Shown here piece by piece: positions 25,926 through 37,958 of a stretch of DNA of 64,000 nt; within the stretch, counting starts at the first letter, position 1, and every line of letters starts with the position of its first letter. This DNA is from Margaritifera margaritifera (lineage: Eukaryota; Mollusca; Bivalvia; Unionida; Margaritiferidae), in NCBI GenBank assembly GCA_029931535.1, contig JAQPZY010001692.1, forward strand, positions 2,085,001-2,149,000, written 5' to 3'. The notes beneath the pieces were generated by a model that did no database searches, was not told where the DNA came from, and saw only the letters and a list, made by a program, of their open reading frames with translations. A program made the position numbers and the translations under genes.

Positions 25926-28900
25926 GCACCTGATGGTTCTGTTAGTGATATAAATACCCGGCGGTCAGGTACTCTCTATCATTGTTGGGGGACTGGTACT
26001 ATAGGTAATAAACTTTACTTACATTTATTTATATTATGTTCTCTTTTCTTTGAATTTTGTATAGTTTTACTTACATAATTGACCATTTCCAGAAAACAGA
26101 AATACCTTGTGGGATTTTCCCTTTTTTCTACCCATTTTGCTTTTGATCTCACAATATTTTCCCCTTCATTTGTCTTTTCTGATAATATCCAACTGCTGCC
26201 TATTTTCCTTATTTAAATTGGAGTTATCTGAATAGTTATTTTTTTAAATAAGAAATTTCTTCAATAAGATCTTTTTCCAGTTTTGTTTGTTCTTTTTCTT
26301 GTGAGTAGCATGTGGCATACTTTCACTCATTTCCATCAAAACTACCTAACAATAAGGAATCATTGCTATTAAGATGTAATTCTGCATTAGATATATCCAT
26401 GAATTCCCTGGTCCCCTTTATAATACTGAATTTTCACTCTATTACATGTAATTAAGTTCTTTGTTTCATTTACATATTCTATGTCAGTTAAGAGACTATT
26501 AGTAAGTAAACTTCCTGAGTCCTTTCTCTCTGATAAAGTTATCTGAATTCAGATATAAAGATATGATCAAATTGTCTTACCTGTAACCAGGTTCAATTGG
26601 AACTTTATCTGATTTAGGTAGAAAAGATTTAAAAATCAGAAAAAAATCAAGTATTGCTTGCCTAAGTGGTATTTTCTTTCTCCAAATGTATCTGTATTGA
26701 GAATTATGTAATTTCCTAAATGGGACAATTAGTCCAACTGTTTCCTTTATATATAATATCTATAACCTTTCTCTTTTTAATCATTCTATAGATATATGTA
26801 CACTTTATAATCAATTGTTGTACACGGTTCTATTATTCATTGATCTTACACATTTCTGTATTTCCAGGGAAATCCCTTCTTGTTCCTGGTTTTGAGAACC
26901 ATATTGACACCTACATTCCAATTCTAGTTTGGAGGTGTTATTATTGTCTCATTGTACATGTATATGCTTCTTCACCTAGCCTATTTCTTTTCTCCTTTAT
27001 CTTCATTGAAGGTCACTCATAATTCTCACACGAGAACACTTCAATTTCCATGAATTAGTTAGCACTGCCTCATGATCATCTCTTTAATTGATTTTTCATG
27101 TCAAGCTTTGTGTATTTCAACTTTCTGCACCTGAATTTCATATATCCTCAAATTCTGAAATTCAGCATTATTTTCTAATTCACATACACCGCTCCCTTGC
27201 TATAGCGCACCTGGATAACTCGCAGACCTGCTTATAACATGAAGGGAGGTATGGATCCCATTTTTTTTATAGAAAATGCATCACAAAAAGGACCCCTTTT
27301 TGTTGAACGTGAATAAAATTGTGATTGAAATTGGTAAATGAAACCTTGACATATCGCTCGTTTTATAGTTGAAAACAGTGGTTAGTTCATGGAAATTTGA
27401 ATCAGCATAATGAAATTTGCAACTTTAAAAAAAGTTATATTCTTTATTTATTTTTTTTATAAAAACAAATTCGCAGTACACTGTAAATAACAATATACGA
27501 CAACATTTTTATCAATTAAAATGTTAGTAATGCCTACTGGTGGTAACACTTTAAGAAATAAATACAGTTTTGTCAAGTGAAATTCATGTTTTAGTTTTAT
27601 CTTTGAAAATTGGGTTTAAGTATAATCATTATAAATGCGATATGCCCTCTTGTATTCCAATGTGAAAAGTGTCATTTAACCATCACAGTGATGCCTGTGA
27701 GTGTTTCTGTGAGATTCTAATTAAGTGTTATGTTTTGATCTCCAACTTACAAAAGTGTTGGTTGCATTGTTACAATCAATAAAAATTTGACATGCATTGT
27801 ATTATCACATTAATTAGTCTTTTGTATCAATCAAGAAATGGGGGAAAGGGGGTAGAATAGAAAAAAATTAAAAGGTGTGCCAACTCAAGTGTTTTTAACA
27901 AAATCACATTTTGGTCGGTCTCTCCTTTTTATCTTACTGCCACCAATGGACGGCCAATTTTTAATCAAAGACTCAGAAGCCAACATGGACCACCCTTGAT
28001 TCCTTTATTACTTATAACACCTCAAAAAACATCCCACATTTGGCCTAAACTCTCAAGATTACAAGAATAAGGTAATCAATTAACAGCTTATTGTGTACAC
28101 ATGTTAGTTTTAATCCAATTACTCAGCCATACCCCACTGCACCAGTCACAACAACTGCTGAACAGTTTCCGTCCGCAGAAGACTGGTTCTGACTGGTTTC
28201 AGTAATGCATGAACAGAATGCGTAAAAATACCGTTTTCTTTTCTTACTTTTTTCAAATAAAAAAAAAAAGCAGTTAATTTTCAAAAGCAGTAGATTTCAA
28301 CAATAAAATGGTATGTGCGGTTGACAGCCTTAAAAACTATATTTTGTCCTACCGTTGGTAGAATCACATGTATGTTAAAGCCGAGTGAGCACTAATTATA
28401 GGTACCGGTAACCCTGGCAATATGTTCCCCATACAGTGCTCACATGCTTTGCATTGTACACAAAGTTTACAGCTTTCAATGGAAGGATGGTAAGTAGACG
28501 ATCTTCATATGGGAAAGGGGCATACATGGGGATAAATGTTAATAAATTACTAGTCCTTCAACAACTTGAAAATAAAATTCCACATTTTGTCAGCGAGATC
28601 GAAGTTTTCTCAGGCAATTTAGATTTTTTTTTTCGGCAAGCCTGATGGGCACTTCATGTAGAATACAGGAGGGGCCAGATCTAAAATTAGAAGGGCCCTG
28701 GGCATCGGGCTATTGGATTTTGTTAGCACTGGCTTAGTTTCACATATAGGATTCATTATTGAGAAGTGAATTCCAAAGTTTATTGTGAACTTAAAATTCT
28801 CTAATTGGCACTCAGAGGTTTGCTCAAGGATGAGCAGAGAGTTTGCTTAACTTGCAATGAAATTGCAGCCATCAGTATTTTACTAACGTAAATAAATTTT

Positions 28901-30064
28901 AAAAAATTGAGTTTCAATGTTTTTCATTTCTCTAAATAACTGTCACACTTTTTAAAAATAAAGACATGTTCTATTGACAGATGACTTAAGAGTATACAAA
29001 GTCACCAACTGTGATGTTTATCCTTGGTATTTGATTAATATATAATTTTCATAGTTGTATGGGTATAATTTTGCATTTAAAATGATTGAGGATTATATAA
29101 CAAAGTATAAAATAATTCTTTTTCTGTTTTAATATACCAAATATACACAGAGTCAATACATACTTAGAAACAGAAACACTTACACAAAAATCAGTAATGA
29201 CCATGTCAGTATCACTGTCAGCTTGTCTGTCTCTTACATAATACTGTACAAGTGTTTCTCTTTATTCAACATGAGACAAGAAATCTTAAACATCAGTTTT
29301 CTCCATGAATAACAAACAATCCCAGCTATGAGCTCATGACTGTCAAAAACAAATTACTCTTGATATTTCAGTTTTGACTCTAAAGATTTTCATTTTGACT
29401 CTTGAGATTTTGGGGTCAAGGGTCAAACAACTCTTCAGTTTTGAAATCTATTGAGGAATGAAAACTAGCATATTTTCTTTGTGGTACACAGAGTAAACAA
29501 AGTGGAGCTTAACACATAAATATCATACCTTTCTCACCTTACTCAGTGTTTGATTTAATACTTCAGAAAATCTGCCTTAGTATATCCAATAAACTGAAAA
29601 CTTTGGACATATTAGAAGCCAACATCCTGTGGAAGTGTGCAAACTTTAGATTCTACTATTATTTATGTGTTTATTCCAGGATGCAAATATGCTTCAGTAT
29701 TATTCTACAATGTCATGTTGGTGCAATAATCACAATCAAAACTACTTTCTTGGTGGTTATGATGGTTTATATTTCCATCAAACAGTCACACCTGTTGTAT
29801 CTACTACTTTCATCACAGTGTTCTAGAACAGTTTTTTTCAAAATGGGTCTTGAAATTCTGTAATTTTTGTCAATAATGTGTGATCTCCCTTGGGCAACAA
29901 TGAGATCGTAGTCCCAACCATCACTCTTTATCAGGAAATTTTTTAAATGAATGACAATAATGGACATATACAAGTGTGAGCATGTCAACACTTTAAGCAC
30001 TTGGTCAGGTTTTAACACAACCATCATCACGTTGTATCCTGGAGTGTTTTGTCAAACAAGAGCA
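25926..30064. other. Long AT-rich stretch without a recognisable gene
   Basis: No domain, repeat array or transposon was recognised. Open frames are short and low-complexity. It could be intergenic or intronic. Confidence 0.5.
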
Positions 30065-32961
30065 TCAGCTAAACAATTTTCCACATACTTCACATTTGAA
30101 TGGTATGTCACCAGTATGTATTCTCATAGGAATTGTCAAAGAAGAGTTTATGGTAAACAATTTACCATATATTTCACATTTGTATGGTTTATCACCAGTG
30201 TGTATCCTCATATGTACTGTCAAATGAGCCCTCTGGTTAAACAATTTCCCACATATATCACATTTGAACGGTTTGTCACCACTGTGTATTCTCATATGCT
30301 TCATCAAATTTGAGTCTATGGTAAACAATCTACCACATATTTCACATTTGAATGGTTTGTCACCAGTATGCATTCTCATGTGTTTTATCAAACTGCAGGT
30401 ATAATTAAACAATTTCCCACATATTTCACATTTAAATCGTTTGTCACAAGCATGTATTCTCATGTGAATCTTCAAATGCGAATCCACGGTAAACGGGTTA
30501 CTAGAAACACCGAAATACACTAAAAAAACCGAAATACACATGTATTTACATGTTCTCTCTGTATACATCGGTTAACACACAAATTATTATTTGTTTTTGT
30601 TTGAAGAGTAATATAAAGCAAAATAAAATATGATTTGAGCAACTTTGATACGACTTATTTACTTTTTCCTAGTTATAGCACTCGTCAATTGGTCGTACTT
30701 TATTGGACAGGTTGATCGTTCCGGAACAGAGGTGATATGATATACGACTGATCGTTCCGGAACGATTTGGCTTAATTCATATTGTTTCAAGTCGCTTAAT
30801 TAATGTTCTAATTGACTGCACACACATTTATTGTTCTCCCTTTGATCTCATTTCTTATTGAAGTTAAGAAAACATTCTTTTTTTCTAAGTCGCTTAATTC
30901 GGAACGGACAGTGAAAGTCAGCTTAATTCATCTTTTAAGTTGCTTAATTCATTTTCGAATTGTCTGCACACACTTTATTGTCACCTTTGAACCCATTTCT
31001 TACTCAAGTTAAAGCCAAATGTTGCGCACATTAAAGAAAAGACACCCTTTTGCTCAACGTTGTCATTATTCGTTAATTGCGCACTTAAAGAAATCACACC
31101 CGACTTTGATTATGCACACATTTCATAACTGAGAAGTAAATGTTTTGATATAAAAGCTTTATACAATACTGATCTCTATGTATCCATCTATATATTCTGT
31201 CCAATCAATACAAGTAATATACTGATATAATCAAAGGCATTAGGGTAGTTCTGCCCGAAGCAACACACGTTCTGGGCACACGCCATTTACAAGAGAATGT
31301 TAGACATATACCGTGACTGACCACAACAATATCTTGAAAGAAATTTTTGGGAAAGACGGACTAGTTGACACCAATGACAGTATTTGCTTTGACGATAAAT
31401 GTGAAGTTTTAGAAAATCATTGTACTGGAATTTAAGGAAAATTTCTTAATTACTTTTGGAAAAAACTAAAGACAAATATCAAACTAAAAGTCAATAATCC
31501 ATTAAGAATCTATCAAATAGACCGCATGTGGAAAAATAATAATTGTTAGTCCATGAACCACGTTCTTAAACAGACAGTTGACTCGAAGACGAAAACACTG
31601 ACGGAATTTGTACAACTGACTCATGAATTAGTAACCGGACAATTCAGAAATCTATATATGTCAAATCAAGTAAAGAATAAATAATTCATATAAATTTAAA
31701 TTATTTTGCTTTTTATTATTATTCAAACATGTATGACTATTCCCCGTTCACATATTTCCAAGAAGAAGACTTTCTTAACACCCTTACAATCAACTGTCAT
31801 ATCATCAAAAGCAGTATATATAAGTACATGTTTCACTATTACCAAATATTTTTTGAAACCTTTTAAACAAAAATTAAATTAAATGTTATTTATTTGTCAA
31901 AAACTATATCATTAAAAGTTAAAGTAAATATATAACATAATGTCGGCAAATACTTTTGATACTTCGATACTTTTCACTTTCACCCTGTGTATGTATTACT
32001 ACGCTTCGCCATATATCTGGTCTGTCGAATCAAGTCAACCGAGTGACATCATTACATGAATTGTGCTATAAAAAGGAAAAAAGTAAATAATTCGTATCAA
32101 AATCACATAAATCATAATTTATTTTGCTTTATATTACTCTTCAAACAAAAACAAATAATAATTTCGGTGCGTATTTCGGTTTTTCAGTGTATTTCGGTGT
32201 TTCTAGTAACCGACGGTAAACGATTTCCCACATATGTCGCATTTGTATAGTTTTTCACCCGTGTGTAATCTTGTGTGGTTTGTCAAACGAGACCCCCCTC
32301 TAAACAATTTACCACATATTTTACATTTGAATGGTTTGTCACCAGTATGTATTCTCATATGCATTGTCAAGTTAGCGTCCAAGGTAAACAATTTCCCACA
32401 AATTGCAAACTTGCACGGTTTTTCACCAGTGTTTATCCTTGTGTGGTTTGTCAAATGAACGTTCTGACTAAACGATTTTCCACATACTTTACATTTAAAT
32501 GGTTTGTCACCAGTATGTATTTTCATATGCAATGTCAAATTAGAATCCGCAGTGAACAATTTCTCGCATATTTCACACTTGTATGGTTTGTCACCAGTGT
32601 GTATCCTCGTGTGGTTTGTCAAACGATATCTCATGCTAAACAATTTCTCAAAAATTTTACATTTGTATGGTTTTTCACCAGTATGTGTCCTCATGTGGTT
32701 TGTTAGATGAGATTTCTGACTAAACAATTTCTCACATATTTCACATTTGAATGGTTTGTCACCTGTATGTAACCTCATATGCATTGACAAAGTAGAATCC
32801 ATGGTAAACAATTTACCACACACTTCACATTTGTATCGTTTCTCACCCGTGTGTATTCTCATATATCTTTTTACGCTTGAAGTATAACTAAAGTATTTGT
32901 GACATAATTCACATTGGTGTGTCTCGTTATTAGGATACAATTCCGTCTCATGATGCATCAC
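30065..32961 (-). pseudogene. C2H2 zinc-finger gene split by a MULE
   Basis: The minus-strand frame from 32961 begins MMHHETELYP and carries eight C2H2 fingers with TGEKPYKC/TGDKPFKC linkers. The ninth is cut after CDICGKSFTV at 32213. The frame resumes at 30494 with the second half of finger nine and fingers ten to fourteen, ending in a stop at 30065. One copy of the 9-bp target duplication restores the frame. Several fingers have lost ligands: finger 4 second Cys to Phe, finger 6 last His to Asn, finger 7 Cys displaced, finger 13 Cys to Tyr and His to Pro. Finger-like sequence continues past the final stop. It is likely a KRAB-free host zinc-finger gene (nucleic-acid binding) that is now a pseudogene. 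Confidence 0.8.
30495..32212 (+). mobile_element. MULE (Mutator-like) deletion derivative A
   Basis: The element is 1718 bp. It starts GGGTTACTAGAAACACC and ends GGTGTTTCTAGTAACCG, with 9-bp target duplications ACGGTAAAC at 30486-30494 and 32213-32221. The plus strand at 31220-31690 holds the C-terminal part of a MULE transposase (VLPEATHVL.TRHLQENV near 31240, then KDGLVDTNDSICF-like text), with frameshifts. The N-terminal half is missing. The 3' ~560 bp are shared, inverted, with element B. The 9-bp duplication fits the Mutator superfamily. Confidence 0.9.
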
Positions 32962-33113
32962 GGTTTATACTGTTTCACAGCAGTGTCATTTAGGATGGCG
33001 CGCCGTATTCTCGCGGCATAAACGACAGTAATTTACTGGATAATGAAAGTTGCCATACTTGTTTATTTATCAGTTATGCTCGTTTCTCCTATTTTCGTGG
33101 TATTCACTATTTC

Positions 33114-34651
33114 CGGTTACTAGAAACACCGAAATACACTGAAACACCGAAATACACATGTATTTACATCTTCTCTCTGTATATATCGGTTTTCACTCAC
33201 AAATTATTATTTGTTTTTGTTTGAATAATAATATAAAGCAAAAAAAGAAACATGATTTATGTGATTTCGATACGAATTATTTACTTTTTTCCTATTTATA
33301 GCACAATTCATGTCATGATGTCACTCGGTCGTACTCGATTCGACAGACCTGATACATTTTGAATCGTAGTAATACATACACAGAGTGAAAGTGAAAAGTA
33401 TCGAAGTAGCAAAAATATTTGCCGACATTATATTATATATTTACTTTAACTTTTAATGATATAGTTTTTGACAAATAAATAACATTTAATTTAATTTTTG
33501 TTTAAAAGGTTTCCAAATATTTGGCAATAGTGAAACATGTACTTATATATAATGCTTTTGATGATATGACAGTTGATTGTAAGGGTGTTAAGAAAGTCTT
33601 CTTCTTGGAAATATGTGAATGGGGAATAGTCATACATGTTTGAATAATAATAAAAAGCAAAATAATTTAAATTTATATGAATAATTTATTCTTTACTTGA
33701 TTTGACATATATATGATAAACGGCGAATTGAAATACATACACAAAGTGAAAGTGAAATGTAAACAACGTTCTCTTGAAAATGGCGTGTGCACAGAACGTG
33801 TGTTGGTTCGGGCAGAACTGCCGTAAGGCCTTTGACTATAGCCTTCTCATCATCACTTCCAATTACAAGGCTCTTAAGATTCGAATCAATAAGTTTTACT
33901 TTCAGATGATGGAAAAAATGACTGTAAGTTTCGAAATCGCTATTGTCGTGAATGAAGAGCGGTCCAAGAAAGATTGGTGGTTCGCCTATTCTGACTCGTT
34001 TTACCTTAAGTTGCTTGTAACATGTGACCGTCACATGCATTTTACACAGCATAAAAGTTTTGTCAATGCCAAGGACAGTCTGCCCGGAGCAACAAAGATT
34101 CTTAATGTCTGTTATCTGTTCGTCTGTGTACAAAATGACACAAGGGGGTTTAGCGCTGGTCCGGATAACTGATCTTACAAAAGGGTTATTTTCAGTTACC
34201 AAATTTTCGAAATGTCGGATTTGGTCAGCAATATTGTTGGAGTGTCCGGTAGATTTTCTGTCCTTTGATTTTTGATATTTTTGTTTGTCATAAATTTGTT
34301 GAAATCCTGTCGGTTGTGACAGTTCACCATATTTTGAAGTAAGTTTATTTAATATTTGATGGAGTTTCATCAGGAAATTTCCCTACATATTCAACCAGTA
34401 AGACCTCCGTTCCGGAACGATCAACCTTTCCAATAAAGTACGACCAATTGACGAGTGCTATAACTAGGAAAAAGTAAATAAGTCGTATCAAAATCGCTCA
34501 AATCGCTCAAATCATATTTTATTTTGCTTTATATTACCCTTCAAACAAAAACAAATAATAATTTGTGAGTGAAAACCGATATATACAGAGAGAAGATGTA
34601 AATACATGTGTATTTCGGTGTTTCAGTGTATTTCGGTGTTTCTAGTAACCC
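33114..34651 (-). mobile_element. MULE deletion derivative B, reverse orientation
   Basis: The element is 1538 bp, bounded by CGGTTACTAG at the left and CTAGTAACCC at the right, with target duplications CACTATTTC at 33105-33113 and 34652-34660. End sequences show it is the same family as element A in reverse. The minus strand at about 34370-33770 encodes the N-terminal half of the transposase: TVLGIDKTFMLC (first catalytic Asp region), IFLGPLFIHDN, VIGSDDEKAIVKGL and VLCTRHFQENV, then breaks at ~33715 into the shared 3' arm. It is non-autonomous. Confidence 0.9.
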
Positions 34652-34722
34652 CACTATTTCCACTCCAAATAGATACTTGCACCATCTGCCGGTCATTTAA
34701 GACAGTTGTTTTGTTAAATAGA

Positions 34723-35212
34723 ATCAGTAAAATTAAAATAACGGCTACGAAACTACAGTGAAAAAAATTATTTGAATCATAAAATGTAATGTAAGTAAAA
34801 TATAGACTTTATCATTTTATTTGTTAATTATATGCCACACATTCCAAAATAATGAAGTCTGAATAAAAATAGCATTATAATATTTTTGTAAAAATCATAA
34901 AAAAATTAAGTACATTTAAAATAGCAAGTAATTTAGTCAATATTATTATTATATAAGACAAAAAAAAACAAAAAAAAAAAACATATACACATGCATGCAA
35001 AATAAGTAATAATTCAAATAATAATTAAAATATTCAGATGACATTACTTTTTTCCCAGATAAAAAACAGATACCAAAAAATAGAAATAATATTGTATAAT
35101 AATGTTGATATTTTGTATCACAATTCTAAAATTAAGAACTTACATTACATTTTTATGATTCAGATAATTTTTTTCACTGTAGTTTCGTAGCCGTTATTTT
35201 AATTTTACTGAT
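34723..35212. mobile_element. Palindromic MITE-like element
   Basis: ATCAGTAAAATTAAAATAAC at 34723 and its inverse at 35193-35212 start long terminal inverted repeats of at least 75 bp (through AACGGCTACGAAACTACAGTG). The AT-rich centre has no coding frame. Confidence 0.8.
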
Positions 35213-35639
35213 TATAGCGGATGGTATTGTGAACGTTTATACAGTATAAATGTACCGTCTTTTAGTTTTACCTGCGCGAGGATCTGCAACGTAACCATGC
35301 ACCTTAACCACGTGCATTAGGCAGTGCTTGTACTATAAATAGCATTTTCTTTAACATTGCACTCGCCGTTAACAACTTTATTTTTCCAAATTAAAAAAGT
35401 ATGCATAGACGGAACAAGGTTTGGTTTTAAATTTTGTAAGGTATATATAGATTAAATAATCCTCAGCTAGATAGTAACTGGCCCAGGTAAATACTTTCGA
35501 AGACCGAAGGATTCAGAATGGAACAGGCCCATGCTATGATCTATTCCTTTGATCGCATGTCCGTACAAGATGTGCAAGTAATACAGTCAACTATATACCG
35601 AAATGAAGACGAACTTTTGCGCAAGTTTTTTTAAAAAAT

Positions 35640-35704
35640 TTTAAATAATAATAATAATAATAATAATAATTACCCCCCCCCCCCAAAAAAAAAAAAAAAA
35701 AAAA
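35640..35704. repeat. (TAA)n, poly-C, poly-A tract
   Basis: About nine TAA/AAT triplets, 13 C and about 22 A follow one another. Confidence 0.95.
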
Positions 35705-35719
35705 TCATCTGTAGAACAG

Positions 35720-36155
35720 CAGTTACCTTTTGACAAACACAATAGCAATGTGTATGAGAGCAGAGGTCTCAGAGAGTTGAAAGTCGCTGATAAGCAGGAA
35801 CTTATTAATTGCAAACAGCTGATGACTGTAAATTAGGGAAAATGTGGTTGAGTCACTATACTTAAAATTCGAGCGTTGAGGAGAGAACGTGTTTTCAGGT
35901 GTCCACACTACATCTTCAGAGATTAACTTAATATATAATTGTATAGTCTCATAACGATTGTTAATATTTCATATTTTAAAACTGTTAATTTTAAGTTTTC
36001 TGTTATGTATGCACTACGATGTGGTGTGTTATTACTAACATCGTATTCATTTCATGCTCTGCTTGGGCCCTCGTATAGCTATTACATCATTTGCCGCGAG
36101 AGTACGAGAATCTCGTTTTATATTGTGGTACACACAATATGTTCTATTGGACGCT
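35720..36155. repeat. Diverged inverted copy of 59520-59945
   Basis: Shared blocks in inverse orientation include ACGAGAATCTCGTTT, GGTGTGTTATTACTAACATCG, TTAATTGCAAACAGCTGAT and AATGTGGTTGAGTCACTATAC-like text. The pair brackets the Polinton and its flanks. No coding potential seen. Confidence 0.7.
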
Positions 36156-36538
36156 GTTTATTGCAAAATTAGCATCATTTACAATATTTCCTGAATACAG
36201 GATTGGAAATAAATGATAAATAAACAAGTACGGCAACTTTCATTTGGAGGTAAATTATTGTTTTTTATTTGTGAATCGTTTGTTGTTTAGTACCGCGAGA
36301 ATACGGTTCGCCAGTGTATTTGCAATCCTGTATTGCGTTGATTAGCGAGTCCCTCATGTTCTGTAAATATTATATGATGTCATTTACCCACAAGGCATTG
36401 TGCCTTCAGCAATATTGTTTTCGGACAAACAGATGATATATCGTTCAGTATACCTTATTGTTGTTTTAATCTTTTTCTAAGTGATAACTTTTGTGTGTTG
36501 TCCAAGGGGGACTTTTTAAATAATGGTTGTGAAACGCT

Positions 36539-36857
36539 AGTAGTAAGGGGGGGGGGGGTACTGAGCCGGGGGGGGGGGGGGCGCTGTAGCCTCTATGGGA
36601 TTTTAACATGGCGGGGGCCTCTACAGACCCTATGGGATTTTAACATAGCGGGGGGCGCTATGGCCTCTATGGGATTTTAACATAGCGGGGCCTCTACAGA
36701 CCCTATAGGATTTTAACATAGCGGGGGGCTCTACAGACCCTATAGGTTTTTAACATTGGGGCCTCTACAGACCCAAACGGGGAATTGAAACAGGGTAGGC
36801 AAGAATGGAAAATTAATCTTTTCTTGAGTAATGGGTGGCCCTGAAAAGGGCCATTGG
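36539..36857. repeat. Polinton left terminal inverted repeat
   Basis: Runs from AGTAGTAAGGG through two G-runs and several 33-50-bp subrepeats (CCTCTATGGGATTTTAACAT, GCGGGG, CTCTACAGACCC) to GGGCCATTGG. The inner edge is exactly a histone-type stem-loop on the minus strand. Minor differences from the right copy include A/G changes and G-run lengths. Confidence 0.97.
36815..36852 (-). terminator. Histone-type mRNA 3' stem-loop and purine element
   Basis: On the minus strand GGCCCTTTTCAGGGCC (36852-36837) matches the replication-dependent histone stem-loop consensus GGYYYUUHUHARRRCC, followed by ACCCA and then CAAGAAAAGATT (36826-36815), like the histone downstream element that pairs with U7 snRNA. 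It lies 24 nt after the stop of the leftward gene at 36876 and inside the terminal repeat. Confidence 0.85.
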
Positions 36858-36875
36858 TTTTTTTTGTTTGCTACT

Positions 36876-37067
36876 TTAGCATTCACATCGCCTGGTAAGT
36901 CTTCTTTTTCTCATGCTTCTTCTTACTTCTGGGCCATACATTAAAACTCTTTTTAAGCAACCTTGCCTTTCAATATATATTCTTCTTTTCCAATAAGTGT
37001 TTTCTGAAATTCTAGTCACAGCCCATGATGCTCGAACATACATGGGATAGTTCGGATTGAAGAGCAT
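36876..37067 (-). CDS. Small very basic protein, left-end gene
   Basis: A 63-codon leftward frame with ATG at 37067. The protein opens MLFNPNYPMYVRASW and is rich in Arg/Lys, especially at the C-terminus (RRSMRKRRLTRRCEC), suggesting nucleic-acid binding. A TATA-like GTATATATAC at 37167-37175 sits ~100 nt upstream. An upstream frame (37197-37012) begins on the wrong side of this TATA and is less likely. The stop is followed after 24 nt by a histone-type stem-loop. Family unknown; being small and basic with a proper promoter and 3' signal supports reality. Confidence 0.55.
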   Translation of the reverse strand: MLFNPNYPMYVRASWAVTRISENTYWKRRIYIERQGCLKRVLMYGPEVRRSMRKRRLTRRCEC

Positions 37068-37164
37068 CCCTGAGACTATGGTCGAAGCTTCTACACTGAT
37101 TCACATTTTTTTCTTTAGGAGTAGTCTTGGAGAAAACCGGTGAAGCCTTATGAGACAAGCGGTG

Positions 37165-37176
37165 GTATATATACCT
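37165..37176 (-). promoter_or_regulatory. TATA box of the leftward end gene
   Basis: GGTATATATACC, nearly palindromic, about 100 nt before the ATG at 37067. Confidence 0.5.
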
Positions 37177-37270
37177 TACGATCGGATTGAAATTCATCGA
37201 AATGAACTACCAATCCAAACGCGCGTTACAAGCGGGTCGGTTTTTCTTCCAATGGGAAGAGAGTAGGGTG

Positions 37271-37291
37271 TGACGTCATTTTGGGTATAAA
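37271..37291 (+). promoter_or_regulatory. CRE/ATF site plus TATA box of the rightward end gene
   Basis: Perfect TGACGTCA at 37271-37278 is followed by GTATAAAG at 37284-37291, 41 nt before the ATG at 37332. CRE-TATA pairing resembles adenovirus early promoters (ATF-driven). Confidence 0.75.
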
Positions 37292-37331
37292 GACATCGCA
37301 GCGTTCGTAGGGTTTGACTTGGAGCGGTATC

Positions 37332-37958
37332 ATGGAGAGTATGAAGCCTATGAATTGGAGCGAGAGCACGATGCCATCGGTGAATCCTATCTTTCACTTC
37401 CTACCGGAAGATTTTAATTTAGATTTTCTATCACAAGAATTTGAGTCTGAGACTATTGCTGCTGCTGCTGTTGCTGCTACACCACTTCCCTCTTTGCTGC
37501 CAGTGATGGAGGAATATAAAAAGAAGCAGAAGGAAGAAATGGAAATTTTTTTAAAGAAACAGCGAGAGGAGGAAGAAATGTTTCTTCAGCAAGAAGAAGA
37601 GGAGAGAAGAAAAAGAGAAGAACAACAACTAAGACAGTTAGAAGAGGAGAAGAGTGAAGCACCGCCGCAAGAAGAGAATCAGGAAGATAAAACGGTGAGT
37701 CTTCTCCAAGACATTTTATCCGAGTTAAAGTATTTGAGAAAGTTATATGAATATTCTTTAACTCAGCCGCCTAAGCGAAAAAGGCCATCACGGGCTAAAC
37801 ATTCCAAACCCATCACCACTACTAGTGAGATGCTACCACCACCACCACCACCACCACCAGTGACTACTACTACTACCACCACCAAATCAGCAGCAGGAAT
37901 TGGACTCGGTCGTGGTAAAGGACTACGACAATTGAAGTTGATCATGTCAACTCCATAA
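37332..37958 (+). CDS. Acidic coiled-coil protein with NLS, left-end gene
   Basis: 208 residues from ATG at 37332 (the first ATG after the TATA box). A Ser/Ala/Leu-rich N-terminus is followed by a long Glu/Lys/Gln coiled coil (about residues 60-115), a second amphipathic helix (SLLQDILSELKYLRKLY), a nuclear-signal-like PPKRKRPSRAKHSK, a poly-Pro/poly-Thr linker and a Gly/Arg tail GIGLGRGKGLRQ ending in MSTP. Family not recognised. Position at the end, a CRE promoter and a histone-type 3' end suggest an early regulatory or DNA-binding role (inference). Low-complexity tracts make homology searches difficult. Confidence 0.7.
   Translation: MESMKPMNWSESTMPSVNPIFHFLPEDFNLDFLSQEFESETIAAAAVAATPLPSLLPVMEEYKKKQKEEMEIFLKKQREEEEMFLQQEEEERRKREEQQLRQLEEEKSEAPPQEENQEDKTVSLLQDILSELKYLRKLYEYSLTQPPKRKRPSRAKHSKPITTTSEMLPPPPPPPPVTTTTTTTKSAAGIGLGRGKGLRQLKLIMSTP

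Noticed and set aside
32234..32710. Plus-strand frames across the zinc-finger gene
   Set aside because: Antisense shadows of the repeated finger codons.
36495..36680. Open frame across the left terminal repeat
   Set aside because: Poly-Gly from G-runs and subrepeats; mirrored in the right repeat, no coding evidence.
37194..37397. Minus-strand 67-codon frame overlapping the left-end promoter
   Set aside because: It covers the CRE/TATA promoter and the start of the rightward gene, and has no motif or 3' signal.
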